This document shows positions 44,606 to 57,700 of a stretch of DNA of 64,000 nucleotides, piece after piece (the stretch's first letter is position 1; the number at the start of each line of letters is the position of its first letter). The notes under the pieces were generated by a model. The model was not told the DNA's origin, did no database searches, and worked only from the letters and a program-made list of their open reading frames with translations. The position numbers were made by a program, and so were the translations under genes. The stretch spans positions 1 through 64,000 of the forward strand of contig CANNZV010002353.1 of the NCBI GenBank assembly GCA_947561585.1, read 5' to 3'. This DNA comes from Caprella mutica (taxonomy: Eukaryota; Arthropoda; Malacostraca; Amphipoda; Caprellidae).

Positions 44606-46730
44606 TTGTGCCTGTAATTGGTCACTTAAGGATAAATTACAAACAAATACCAATAACAATTAACAAGTCGCATATAAACGCTACCGACGCGATGCAACTA
44701 TCATTAGAAAGCTGTAATTTTTATCTTTCCAATCGCTTGCCTTTACACATAAACACATTTATGTTATTACTTATGCAATTAAAAGTAAAAATATCCCATT
44801 AGCCTAAAATGCTAGTTATCGTCATAGCAATATCTATGTCCGGTCACTTCCAATTCTATTATCGTCAGGTGGCCAATCATAAGGAACTAATGTTCGTCAT
44901 ACTTGTTGATTAGTGACTGATTAATATAATAGTATATAGTATAATTCGTCTCTGCTTCTAATTACTAGTAATAGATTTAGTCATACCTAATATCTATACA
45001 ATCAATGTGTATTTTTTCTATTACCGTAATTCCTACTGTACTAAGTTATAGTAAGTATTATGTTTATATTATTATTACCTACCCATACACACAATCAAAC
45101 ACTTCGTCAATGGTTAAAAATAAGTTAGATTTTAGTGTTAACATTTCATTCGAAAGTTTGAACATGGTATACATTGTTGTTTGCCATACACCAGAATTGA
45201 AAACTAAGTTATTTTATATAAATGTGATTATTTATTTACATAAGCTGAAGCTCCTACAACTGCTACCTTCTACATGCAAGAGGAAATAATTACCCGCTTT
45301 AAGAATCAACAGCTACTTTAAATTATAAGGTTTATCATATATTTGATTTGTCTGCCAAGTATACATAGATTATATTCAGATGTTTTAAAATTGACAATCA
45401 ATGCTTAATTTATTCATTTCTCAGAAGACTCTATTGGTATTCAGTAATATCAATTAATTTAGTTTTAGCCTCTATACGTTTTCTTTGATTAGTATAGTTC
45501 TGAAAAAAGGGGTAACTATTTTAAATAAAAGCAAGCCGTAATTGTCATGCGCATTTCATGTCTATTTAGTAGCAGATATATTAGCCTTATTATAATGCTA
45601 ACTATAAGTCTATAACACATTTTATTTACTGATAAAAATTATTTTGAAATTGCTGTACCTCAATTAGATTTTCATTGAGATAGTACCAAAGCTATGTTCC
45701 TAAGTAATTTTCGGCACCTAAATAACTGTTGCTTTGTTTAAGTTTAAACGGGACATAATTCGAATGTCCCCTTAAAAAATAAATGCCGTTATATATGCCG
45801 TCTACATTCCCTCTGGTTTGCCCTCTTCCACTATTGTGATGTAGATTCAATGACGTCACAACCTGGAGTGGAAGTCCTGTTTTCTGTTAACTCTAAATCC
45901 TTCTGATTAAATTTTACGTATTTTGGTTATTGACAAGTGCCATATATAATTCACACGTGACACTATATAAGTGGGTATTATTATGTAAAATATCAATATA
46001 TTTGACATTAACGTAATCATATCTTGTTATCATATGTAATAACGTATTTTATTCAGAGAATATACAAGCTTAACTATCTCAAAATTTATTCATTAATGTT
46101 ATCGGTCAATGTAACGATCTAAAAATTAATGAGTTAAAATAGCAGTTTGTTATTGGACGCATGATGGGAAGTTTTTCCAGTAATCGTCAGGGTGGACGGA
46201 TGGATTCTTTGTTTAATCGACCAGTCTGTCCGAACATTAAAATTAGATGTTCTGATAATCCAGTGATCGGACTACCATTTTAAATAAAAAGTAAGTATTT
46301 GTTTGCTTAGATTTTAAAATGCACTGATAGATCGTAAATTGTACATCTAGAAAAACATACACCTGGTACATTAAAAGCTACTGAAACACACTCAGGAGTT
46401 TCAAAGAGGAACCGTTTTCTTACGAAAAATACAACGAACTGACCGATAACTTGACTTCCCGACAATGATTGGAAGCTACCTGTTAATTTGTTTGGTTAAA
46501 TAATGAGAAAGAATTACTAATCAATTATGGTGGTTGATTCTTTAATAACTTAGTATGTATGCCTCTATTCCGTAATATATTATATAGAAAATTATACTCA
46601 ATGTGTATACTATTCCGATTACTAGAGGTATGCCGATTACTGGCACAAACACCCTATTCTGCAGACTGGCGAGTAGAATGTATGTTCAAACTGTTTTCGA
46701 GAGAGCGTTCATAGTGACGTCACTGACCGA
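44606..46730. other. AT-rich region, no gene recognised
   Basis: Frames at 44590-44802 and 45005-45289 lack domains or coding bias. No inverted ends or arrays are noticed over 2.1 kb. Confidence 0.35.
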
Positions 46731-46965
46731 ACAGTTTGTATTTGGCGCACTGAACTCCTTTGACTTTTTCAAAAATCGAAAATAGCTGCCAACATTTTTC
46801 ATCAATTTGTCTAGTCCTCCAACATTTTTCCAGTTCCCCTCCAAAAATTAATGGTAATATAGGAATTAATAGCTAAATATCCTCCGAGATTGCAGGAATT
46901 TTTTTATTAGAGAAATTGAATATCTCCTGACATATCATTGGAATTTACCACCAAATACAATCTGG
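46731..46965 (+). mobile_element. hAT-type MITE, CCAGTTTG family, copy 3
   Basis: 235 bp, nearly identical to copies 1 and 2. The first base is A instead of C. TGACCGA flanks both sides (46724-46730, 46966-46972), seven exact bases of the expected eight. Confidence 0.85.
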
Positions 46966-47344
46966 TGACCGATGGACGTGATTGGTTGAATGTTTACGAC
47001 TGTGTACACGTTCGATCTGAGCTTCTTCTTATTCAATGTTTTGTGATCCTGACCATGTCTCTGAGCCAGAGTGGTGAGTGGAAAACTCAAATTCTAACAG
47101 AGTTACTTATGAATACTCAACTGTGGAGTTTATTAGTAATTAAATAATTATTTAACTATTTATTCACTTATTTACTAATTAATTAACTAATTAGTATTAG
47201 TAAAGAATGTATAGCATGCAGAGTTCAATTTTTTCAAATATTAGCTATGAAATATATAGTTGGACTAATTTTTAAAAGTTGAAAGAAATAATGTGTAGTT
47301 TCTGCAGAGTTGTCTCCAGGATGAATCTCTAACAGAGTTACTAG

Positions 47345-47545
47345 TCAATCAGAAGAGAGTTACTTTTCCACCCTGCAGACTCTGAGCTGGGTGGGTGCTG
47401 TGGAAGAGAATGTGTCTTGTGTGTGGTTTTTCCTCTCCCAGTATGATCGGCCCATCCTGTCTCTGAGCTGGGTGGGTTGTGGGTGCTGTGGCCTCGTGGA
47501 GGAGAACACATCTTGTTTGTGGTTTTTCCTCTCCCAATACGCATC
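47345..47545. repeat. Two tandem copies of a GAGCTGGGTGGGT unit
   Basis: GAGCTGGGTGGGTGCTGTGG and GTTTTTCCTCTCCCA occur twice, about 85 bp apart. The unit is also found around 37545 and 37725. Minus-strand frames here are low-complexity by-products. Confidence 0.65.
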
Positions 47546-48260
47546 CAGTCTTTCTTTGTGTTGGTAGTGCTTTTAGTGACTCTGTCTCTATGGTGTATTT
47601 TATATTGAACAATAATTAAGTAGTTACCTTGTGATTTTACCCGAAAAGGGTACTACTACTTTCAATATTATATATATTTTTTAAAAATTTTACTAATGAT
47701 ACATATGAGCTATATCTTGACTTGTGTGGGGACAGGTGTGGAGTTCCATTAGCATGCATGCTTCTCTACATCTGGTATTTTTTTTACTGTAGTTATCATG
47801 ATGAGGTCCGTATTTTAAAATGTGGCAGGAAAGTCGCCATTTTAGTCAGAAAATGGATCCAGGTTGTCACATTTAAGATACTTTAAAGTAGAAATTTGGC
47901 CTCCTAGTGATGATTTTACACTTGGAAACATCCATATGCTTCATGCCTGATGCATGTGTATCTCTTAAGACTATTTTATGAGTGATTTACTTGTTATTTG
48001 CAGCTTTTTCAACTTAATTAACCTCTCAAAAGTCGCCAATATACTTGCGACTTTGTCCATACACAAGTCTGCATAAGATGCATGAAGTTGTGAAGTTTAT
48101 CCGGCGACTATTCAGGCCTTGAAATTAGTCTCCTGAATTATTCGGCGACAATTTCTTAATTAATTCTTATGTTTACATGTAATTATTGGAGAGTATTTGG
48201 AATTTTTTTGTTATTTTGGAGAGAAATTTGAAAATCCTTGGGAGAGAAATTGCCCCAAAA
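47546..48260. other. AT-rich spacer, nothing recognised
   Basis: I see no ORF or repeat of note in this stretch. Confidence 0.35.
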
Positions 48261-49130
48261 ATTAAATATCTGGAGACTGATTATGCATGCTTTGCAGACT
48301 GGTCCATACACTGAAACATGGTATGAGGTAATGAGGGTCTCAATGCGATGCGAGTTAGAGACTTAGAGTGCCGTCACGAATGGCCCTACTCTGCAAATAT
48401 GATACTGTATTCATATGTGGTTACCTCACCCGCATTCAAGTGTCACTCAGTCTGCAAAGCATGCACAATCAGTCTCCAAAGATTTTCAAATTTCTCTCCA
48501 AAATGACTAAAAAATCTCAAAATTCTAACCACTAATTACATGTAAACATAGGAATTAATTAGGATATTGTCGCCGAATAATTCAGGAGACTAATTTCAAG
48601 GCATCAATAGTCGTTCTATGAACTTCACAACTTCATGTCTCTTTTGCAGACTGGAAACCATGCACAATCAGTCTCCAGATATTTAATTTTTGGGGCAATT
48701 TGTCTCAAAAGATTTTCAAATTTCTCTCCAAAATAACCAAAAATCTCAAAATTCTCTCCACTAATTACATGTAGCTAATGATGTAAACATAGGAATTAAT
48801 TAGGAACCATCATAGAGTATGTCAGTAAAAGCCAATTGATTGGCTTATATTTAAAAAAGGTCAAAACTCAGATATGTCTGAATGGCTTAATTTTTTAAAA
48901 TTAATTCCTATGTTCCCATGTTAATTTTGGCTTGAAATCTTCAAAAATTGAGCCAAATTGTCTTGGCTCATAATTTTTGTGAAATTTTGGCTCAAAAATT
49001 GGTTTACAATTTTCCAGTCTCTGAAACATTGATTTGGAAATTGTTGCTGGATAATTCAGGAGACTAAATTCAAGGCTTCAATAGTCGCCGGATAAATTCA
49101 CAACTTCATGCATCTTTTGCAGACTGGGGT
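48261..49130. repeat. Inverted repeats ending TTTGCAGACTGG
   Basis: TGCATGCTTTGCAGACTGG (48284-48302) faces CAGTCTGCAAAGCATGCA (48449-48466). Similar ends recur at 48643 and 49119. Between them the blocks AATTACATGTAAACATAGGA and CAATCAGTCTCCA recur two or three times. This looks like several overlapping MITE copies of one hAT-like family. Confidence 0.6.
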
Positions 49131-49135
49131 GTCAC

Positions 49136-49670
49136 AGGTACATTTGGCCTGTAACTTTTTTACTTGGGCAGCTATGAAGTTTAAACTTATACAATGTTTA
49201 AACTATATCAATACCGATAATATCCTGTGAAAATATTGTCAATCAATTGAAATTTGAATTGATAAAGATCATTTTTATTTCATGAAAATTGTATGCTAAC
49301 TGTAACATTTCCGGCTTTTAGAATTGTATTATGTAGATTTTTGATTCGCTATGTTTCTGTTATGTTAATTTCATGATTGTTTAATGACCTGGCAGGGGAT
49401 TCGAGGGGCGGCACACCCCCCAATATACATATATCAGTATATTTATCAGAAATAAACTACAAAAATGTACCTGTGACACCCGATCGGGTGTCTCAGGTAC
49501 TTCATTTTTCGAAGTTTGTTTTGCTTATTACTAATTCAAATTTTGAATAATTTACAATATTTTCACTGGATATTATCGGTATTAGTATAGTTCAAACATC
49601 ATATAAGTTTAAATTTCATAGCTGCTTAAATAAAAAAGTTACGAGGCTAAATGTACCTGTGACACCCGTT
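49136..49670. mobile_element. Element with ends GGGTGTCACAGGTACATTT
   Basis: The left end GGTGTCACAGGTACATTTGG is inverted at 49638-49670. Inner sequences (CAATGTTTAAACTATATCAA against its inverse near 49580) also pair. A 30-bp palindrome near 49470-49500 (ACCTGTGACACCCGATCGGG and its inverse) lies inside and looks like a second terminal copy. There is no coding. Confidence 0.65.
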
Positions 49671-50065
49671 TGCGGGTGCCGGGTGAGGTAAAGACATTAG
49701 AGTTTATCTGTAATATACTAAGTTTATCTGTAATATACTAAATTTATCTGTAATATACATAGTGGTACAAATATGTACCAATATGTAGTCAACGTGTTAA
49801 CCTAAAATTTTTTTAACTGATAAAAGACAAGAAATGGATAAAATTGGAAGTAGCGTCGGGGCGGGCGTACTTACGCATTTTACCGCAAATTGCGGTAGCA
49901 CAGATACGATAGAAGCTATGCAAACCAAATTTATTGTGTGTAATGGCATGGGTAAGGGGTAGATACTGTACGATAGTTATGTCATTTCAACTATTGGAAA
50001 AAAAGTTATTAGACATTTTTGTGCGTAACAAATTGCTATAGAAGTAGGGTGTATTTACGCGATGA

Positions 50066-50102
50066 ACAGGGCGTATTTACGCACTGCGTAAATACGCCCT
50101 GT
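50066..50102. promoter_or_regulatory. 37-bp palindrome in the pogo-like subterminal region
   Basis: ACAGGGCGTATTTACGCA and its exact inverse, separated by a single C. It combines two copies of the GCGTAAATACGCCC motif head to head and is a likely transposase-binding site. Confidence 0.6.
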
Positions 50103-50414
50103 TTCCGAATGGACTAATTACGCACCGCGTATATACACCCGTCTAACAAGAGGGTGTATAAAAGTTATTTAAAGGGCACCTGTAAGAGTATCTGTGAGCA
50201 TTAGGAACGATAATATATGAACTCGGGATGCCAAAGGAGTGCTCTTTTCCCTTACAGTGATACATGTAGCTATGTATCACTGTTCCCTGTGGCATAGCTG
50301 CATGTTTACTATAGACAAAAGTTTAGAGGCGAATAATAGTAGATGTTAACTAGTAATTTTATGTTGGTCATAAATCCAATTAGTTACAAAAGTTAGCTAC
50401 ATGATTCTAGTAGT

Positions 50415-52928
50415 TCACTCCTCTAGATATTTATAATACTGCTTGACAGCCTGTTGAACCCCTGGTATATTGAAAGGAAGGCCTGTCATTAATTTAATTG
50501 GACCACAAATCAGTTGAGCTACCTCCACTTCCTCAATCTTATCTTTGATGGGCCAATCATACATCTCCTGTGGTTTTCTTGTCAAGAACTTCATTGTGAC
50601 CTTCTTCTTTCCAATCTTCGTAACTTTGCCTACGTAGCCGAGGTCTTTTGCATAGCTGACAACATAATACTTCTCAGTCTCAATCGTTTTGGGGATACAT
50701 TTATGCTGCCGTGTGTTGAAGTACACGCTTGACGACTGCATATATTCCCCATCTGACACTTCTTCGTCCTCATCACTCGTGCTCGCCGCTGATGGCTGCC
50801 CGATGTTAAGAATGTCATCTAGGTCTGGCAAAGCATCCTCCTCGTCATCAGTTGATGAGCATTCAATGTTTTCTGGTGATTGTGCAACCTTCTTTTGCTT
50901 TGGAGGTGCTGTTACTTTACTAATCTTCTTTGCTTCCCTTTTATCTTTTCTGTCCTGCTTATCTTTCTCCTTGTTTTCTTTCTCCAGTTTTTTCTTTGTC
51001 ATCACCCTGAAAACTTCGTCACATGTGAGGACTGGAGAGTTCTTGAGAAGTCGCGCGTTTGGAGACTTTGGCTGTTTCCGATTAGAGAATGAAGCAGAAA
51101 ATGAACTTGCCAAAAGTTGTTCAAAGCTTCTGTTTGCAGTTGCCATTGCCGGTGGTGTTTCAGGCACATCATCATTGAAGGACTGAGAGGAGTGGCTTCG
51201 CTGAGCGGCGGGTTCCTCGTGCACATTCATAGACAGTTGACGACTGCAACTGGGAATGGCGGGCTCCTCATGCACATTCATAGACAGCTGACGACTGCAA
51301 CTGGGAATGGCGGAATCCTCTAGTACATTATTGAGATTAATGTCTGGTGATCCCTGCGCATACTGCACAACCTTCATTGGTGTGACTTCCGGTGTGCCTA
51401 CCTGAGTTCTTACTGGAGTTCTTACTGGAGTCCTTACTGGTGTGCCAGCTGGTGTAGCTGGTCTTTGCACGTGCTCCCTTCTTTGGAAGTTAACATTGTC
51501 CAGATATTGCTGGTAAACCTCTTGGTTGAATACGTCAGTAGGGTACTTTGACCTGTCAAGGGGAAAGATGCCCGTCTTGCGGAACGCCGATGCGATGGTT
51601 TCATCCTTGAAGGAATCTTTCCAGACCTCTCCTGAAAAAAAGAAAACATATGTATCTAGCTAGTTTGTATGCTTAACAGTTTTATAACGGTTTGCTAAGT
51701 AGTCAGTAAGTAAGTAGGATTGTCATACCTGTAAGTTCAACTAACTCTGGCCTGGAGATTCTCTTGGCCTTATTCCTTGTTGTCCATTTGGCTATGGCCT
51801 TGTCCCAGCGGGACTTCAAAGCCTTAAAACAACACACGTCAAGTGGCTGTAGACGATCTGTCGTATGCGGCGGAAGACGCAACAGTGTAACATCCTGTTC
51901 ACGAGCGTGCTGAATCACCTGGTATGTGACATGGGTGCTATGCCCATCCATGATGATGAGAAGAGGCCGTTGATTCACTGTGGTGCAGAACTTAACAAAC
52001 CAATTGTAGAAGGCGTCCGACGTCATCCAGCCGCTCTCAGTTGCTGTCATCGTCGTGCCAGGATAGGAGTTGGGTGTATACCAACCTGACATGAGGTATT
52101 TCCCTTTAAAGACAATAAAGGGTGGAAGAACTGACTGGTCCGCCGAAATTCCAGCCATCACAGTTATCGCTTCACGGCCACTTGTTGCAGTTGTGCGGCT
52201 CGCCTTCTTGCCTTTGGGAGCAATGACCTTAGAACGCTGAGCCTCTAGGAAGAGGTTAGATTCATCAATGTTCCACAAGCATTCTGGACGATCCTTGATG
52301 TTCAGATCATTTATCACCTTCTCCAGGGTATCATAAAAGCCGTAGATCGTGTCTGGATCGCTGGCAGCAATTTTTCGAGCCTTCTCGAGTGCAGAGGGTT
52401 GCTTCAGCGACAGACGACGGCGCTTCATGAAGTTCCTTATCCAGTCTTTTGCTGGAGGACGGTCCTGCAAGATAAGATAAGTCTACCACTTAATTACATG
52501 TTATAATATTTACGTTTAACAACTAGACATGAACAAACATTCCATATTCTTACCTTGAATTGACAATATTTTCTTATGTGCTCTCCCACAGGTCCATCAG
52601 AGTCTTTGTTGCATTGTACATAGTCATTCACCAATTCAGCCAGCTCTTCTCTGTCCATCGCGAACCCCCACTTGGCCTTCACATTCAGCATCAAGGCCAG
52701 CTCCCTCTCACTCTCTGGGGGCAAGCTTTGTGGCCCTGCCTGTAATTTAACAGGATGTCCTTTTTCAATGCACTTCATCCTGAATCGGAGTAGTCCTTCT
52801 GAGACTTTGATGTCTCTGGCGGCCTTCCTGATGCTGATGGACCCCGCTTTTATTTTGTAGATGGCATCATTCACCTTTATTTCATCAATGGGAATTCCAC
52901 TACCCTTCTTCTTATATTTATACACCAT
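50415..52928 (-). CDS. Pogo/Tigger-like DDE transposase (3 exons)
   Basis: Exons 52554-52928, 51729-52464 and 50415-51631 (introns of 89 and 97 bp with GTAAG/GTATG donors and TTGCAG/TTTCAG acceptors) join in frame to 775 residues. Residues 1-60 hold a psq-type helix-turn-helix (INDAI-like VNDAIYKIKAGSISIRKAAR); a CENP-B-type second DNA-binding domain should follow. The DDE_1 catalytic core shows WNIDESN, IIMDGHSTHV and LPPHTTDRLQPLD. The C-terminal 330 residues are unusual: TPVRTPVRTPVR-type repeats, a 22-residue tandem repeat containing HEEPAIPSCSRQLSMN, a Lys/Glu-rich helix, and a final YDWPIKDKIEEVE part. It excises and pastes the element at TA sites. The start at MVYKYKKKGS fits the family; an upstream in-frame extension is unlikely to be coding. 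Confidence 0.85.
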
Positions 52929-53579
52929 GACTATTAGCACAAAGAGTTTTAAATGAAATTGTTCTGAAATTGATAAGAAAATGTTAGTATGGATGTTATT
53001 AATTTGAAAGATAAAATAAATACATATAGAAATTTTGATTGTAACTGATAACAAGCATCCAAGCTGCCAAGATTGTAACTGATAACAAGCATCCAATACG
53101 TTATTTATGGTTTAATTCTTAATAATATAACTCCTTGATAAGCGCGTAAATACGCCCTACTTAACTTTGATTAGGCGGGCGTATTTACGCACTAACGAAA
53201 ACATTAATATATAAAAAGTATGTGTCTGTAATCTTACCTGAGTTAATATCAATGAACTACAACTATTTTCTCGTGTCCATGCAAAATTTAAAGTAATTCG
53301 ATCCATAACTTTTTCCGTAATGGCAAATTATGCGCGATTTATCTTTCCACCTGCCGCAATATTGAAGCTATGCTCTCTTAATGGTTACTTGTTCAAACGT
53401 ATAACTTTTTTTTCAAGTGCGATACAAACGAACTTTCAACATTGTTTCTAAGGGTTCAGAACCTGCTCTTTACGATGGCGTAATCCAAATTTGGATTAAT
53501 CCATTACTTTTTTAGTTAATAGCGGTGCGTAAATACGCCCGCGAATTTCCAGTGCGTAAGTACGCCCGCCCCGACGCTA

Positions 53580-54795
53580 TCTCTTCGTCACAATGTTAGA
53601 AATCTTTCAAGGATTCCTAAACAGTTTTTTTTTTCTGCAACATGAAAACTCATTGTCCTCAATTCATTTTTATCTGAAAATTGTTGCAAGAGAGCCAATT
53701 TTAGGTTGGTTGTAGTGCCTTTAGCCCCTCAAGAAAGTTTGAATATTAAAGTATAGCGTCAACCGGGGTATTCCATCGCACTCACAGTATCGAAGTAATT
53801 AATCTCACCCGTTTTTTAACAGTGAAGTAGGTAGTATTAATTTCGGAAAACATATTACGCCATTAAAAAGATAGTAATTTCTTCTATAAATATAGCAACT
53901 TTCATTCATTTTTGTTAGATGAGAGTATAAAATAATTTAGAGTGAACGGTAGTGGTTTTTTCACCGTATAAAATTTTTATTTCAGATTTTACTAAATCCC
54001 GTAACTTTAACACTTGGGTTGGACAATTTAAGTTTGAAATCCCACCGAAATTTAGATGAACTCAGTAAAATATGCCATCTAAATGAAATATGAATAGTTT
54101 AAGAAAATATGCATTAGCTAGCTATAGCCTGACAAGGTAGTGTGCGTTGAATTGCCCCAAATACGAAAAAGTGTATGGGGTAATTAATTGCACACCTCAT
54201 GGGGTAATTAATTGCACACCTCATGGGGTAATTAATTGCAGTTTTCTTAATGCCCAAGACATGTTCAAGGCAAAAATTATTGTTTTGATAGATCAATATT
54301 AGATGGAATAACCTTTTCAATTTAGAATATGTTAAAAAAAGTCGCTTTTTTTTAAAAGTCAAATATCATTTGGGAAGATCTTTTCAGTGGTTTAAAATCA
54401 CAAATCATTATGTGGCATAGTCTACATTTAATGTTACGCTTCTTACTGCTAGAATACGACTATATGGACTAAATAAGGACATTATTTGATGTTTCCCTAA
54501 TGTCCTCCCCAAAGTATGTTGAATGTTAAAGGGTTAAGAGATAATCAATGCATTTATGTTAGGTTATACCTTATATGTATAAATGTTAAAAGTTCAGTTC
54601 ATTATTACGTCACATTAGTTAAAATACATGTTCTGAGCTATCAGATCTGTTTAGTGTTAAATTTATATATGTTTGGTTTTTTCATTTGAGGTTTACCATC
54701 TATATATATTTAAATATATTATATTACAGATCTCATTAAGGACTTTGTATATCATATAACACTTTGTCAAATTATATACCTAAATTGCAACCACA
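53580..54795. other. 5' flank of the CMTR2-like gene
   Basis: The stretch 53590-53720 is a fragment of the foldback repeat at 17100-18420 (TTTCAAGGATTCCTAAACAG type). Three tandem copies of a 24-bp unit (GGGGTAATTAATTGCACACC plus TCAT) lie at 54176-54240. A TTACAG near 54729 could be the acceptor of a 5' UTR exon. No promoter is identified. Confidence 0.45.
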
Positions 54796-57700
54796 ATGTG
54801 TGATGAAGCAGAAGACACTCCTCAGAAAGTCCCTTCAACAATAGTGGACAATGTTTCCCTCAGACCTGGCGGATCTTTTTTCTCCAGCAGCATTTCTCTC
54901 TCAAAGAAGCGTCCCAATTCCAAAAATGAAGAATTGACTCAGAACTTCTTGTCCAAGCAGAGAATGCTGGAGAAAGAGGCAAGTAAGTTGAGACAATTGA
55001 GACATTCTAATTTCTATCTCTTGATACTGAAGTACAATGGAAACTCTTTCTATTTAGATATTTTCTAAATCTATTGTTGCAAAAATTGTTTAATAATCTT
55101 GATCAAACTTCATTAACATTCATATCAAATAGCTACTGATTATACTAAAGTCAAATGGTTATGAACTGGTTGAATATTGGAAACAGTCAAAATATTTTTG
55201 ATATCAATTCTTGTTGTTAATTGCTATGATGATATATTTTGATATATTCTTATCCCAATAACCTTTTGCAATTACTGTTTTTTTCAGATAAAAATAGGTC
55301 CATAACTTATGGAGGAAATGGCAAAGTTTCTCTGCATGAAAATCTTTTTTCTGATATTTCTTCTTCCAGAGGGTAAGAACGCATTCCTTTTTTCATTCAA
55401 TTTAATAGGCTTAGTAAATTGAAGTTAATTAAGCACCTTCTCCACATCATAGTATAGGAAATGAAAGAGTTCTATATCATATATGCTCTGTTAGTTCTAA
55501 ATGGAAGTTAAATCGACTAGCTATGTATTACTAGTCGACAAGATTTTGCAATATTAGTTTAACCCTTTCGACGCGGTTGGGTTATATATGTCCCAGCATT
55601 TTACTCCGATATAGAAATGGGTCAAATAGATCCCAAATATCCCTTTACACCCCCCCACTATAGTCTCCAGGCATCATGTCACACATAGCAACACACTTGC
55701 CCGCCAATATGCCAATCAGTTAGTGCCTAGAGGAGTAGGAGTGAGGTTGTGTGCTAAGGTCTCTCAAAAATCTCCCAAAATGTAAGTATATCTAATTGGT
55801 ATCATTCATATTGGCCCTTTCCTAGCATGTAACTCATTGTAAACATCACTTGTAACCTGTGTATTGTTCTTAGATACCATCAGAATGCTTATCTATAAAA
55901 TAAATTAACAAATTATTAGTTTGGGATGCAAGAGTCCCATTTGTGCATTTGAGTTAGAGTGATTTGTCCCACTTGTATTCTACCTATCAAATGTCCCACT
56001 TGTATTCAACGAGATCTGGGACTTAAATATCCCATTTGTGATTAATAAATCATTTGTCCCACTTGTAAACATGATGATTAGGGACGTATTCATCCCACCT
56101 GCAAACTAATTCAGCCATGTTCATTCATAAATATTTTGCTAAATATGTTTTTTTCATATTGCAGGAACCGAAAAAGGCAATTGGATGATGAGGGCATTGA
56201 TACCCTATTGAAAAAAATAAATTGCGAAGATGAGTTCATAGACAGTGAAAGCTCGGAGGACGATAGCATCGACGATCCAAATTACGAGGAGTGTGAAAAC
56301 GAGGTAGATCAGAGTGACTTTGATGATATTGATGAACCTAGTGAGCCACAGCACAAAAGAGGAAGAATACTAGTCCAACAACAGGATGTGAGTGGCGTTT
56401 GCGTTGGGAATGAACAGAGTAACATAAGCTTGGAGGATGAGGAAACTATGAATGGCGCAGATGATCATCAAATGCCTGTAGAATGGACTGAAAGTGTTAC
56501 CGATATTGATTGGTCAAAACTTCCACAAGAATTTGAACCATTGTTTTCTCTGAGTGCAGCAAAGCGTGGAGTTGTTTTATGTTCCTTAGACAGATCTTCA
56601 ACCCCTTTCGAGGCATTCAAATCTGTTTTCCCTCCCAGTTTGTTCATTCATATAGCGGATAAAACAAACAAAAGAATTGAGAAAGAAAATGCATCTAAGA
56701 AAGTTAAAAATAATTTGACTGACGCAGGTGAAGTAATGATCGTGATTGGATGTACAATGATTATGGGCTATAATAAAGTTCCAAAACTGGAACTATATTG
56801 GAGTGGAAATAGATCTCTGAGAAACGAATGCATCAGTAAGGCTATTACTAGAGATAGATTCAGGTTTGTCTTCTCCAAAATGTACTTTGCGGATCCACAA
56901 AAGCCTTCTGATGCAAGCAAAACTTACTACATTGATGATGTTGTTAGGTGTTTCAAATACACCTTCGCTAAATCTTTTTCTGAAAGTAATAGGCAAAGCA
57001 TCGACGAATCAATGACTAAATTCAAAGGTAGATCAGCACTGAAGCAATACCTTCCGATGAAGCCTATCAAGCGAGGAATAAAGATTTGGCAGCGGTGCGA
57101 TGCTATAACAGGATATACCTATGACTTCAACATATATTCCGGGAAAGACTTGTCTCAGAACACAGAATTATCACTTGGTGAAAAAGTTGTAACAAAACTA
57201 TGTTCTACTATGAGGAGTAAAGAAAGTGCTATGTGTTTTGATCGATTTTTTTCGTCTGTGAAACTTTTTGCTAATTTAGGCATACCAGCTGTAGGAACTT
57301 ACATGTCTAATCGTAAGTATACTCCTGATTTGACTGAATCCTTAGAAAGAGGAGAAACTGAAGCCAAATTCAGTGATAAAGGAGTTATGGCCCTGAAATG
57401 GCAGGACAGCAAACCTGTTCACATGATGAGTAATTGTCATAGTTTCAGCATAAAAACAGCAAGAAGAACCTCGAAATCTGGCGAGAAGAATGAAATTTCT
57501 TGCCCTGAAGCAGTCATTTTCTATAACGATTACATGGCAGGAGTCGACAAATCTGACCAGTATGTGGCCTCTTACAACTTCGAACGGAAATCTAAGAAAT
57601 GGTGGAAAAAAGTTTTCTTCAAACTGACTAAGACAGCATTAGTGAACGCTTGGATACTCCACAAAGAAGTGAAGTGTAAGAATCTTCCACAGCTACCATT

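Larger units (their letters stand above)
49851..53579 (-). mobile_element. Pogo/Tigger-like DNA transposon, apparently complete
   Basis: Perfect 27-bp terminal inverted repeats TAGCGTCGGGGCGGGCGTAC plus TTACGCA (49851-49877, 53553-53579), of which the outer TA is probably the target duplication. Subterminal zones repeat GCGTAAATACGCCC in both orientations (50045-50150; 53140-53200; 53525-53560). The single gene is at 50415-52928 on the minus strand. Its open frame, clean splice sites and perfect ends suggest a recently active copy. Confidence 0.85.

Noticed and set aside
50689..51186. 165-codon plus-strand frame and neighbours
   Set aside because: Antisense to the pogo-like transposase exon 3.
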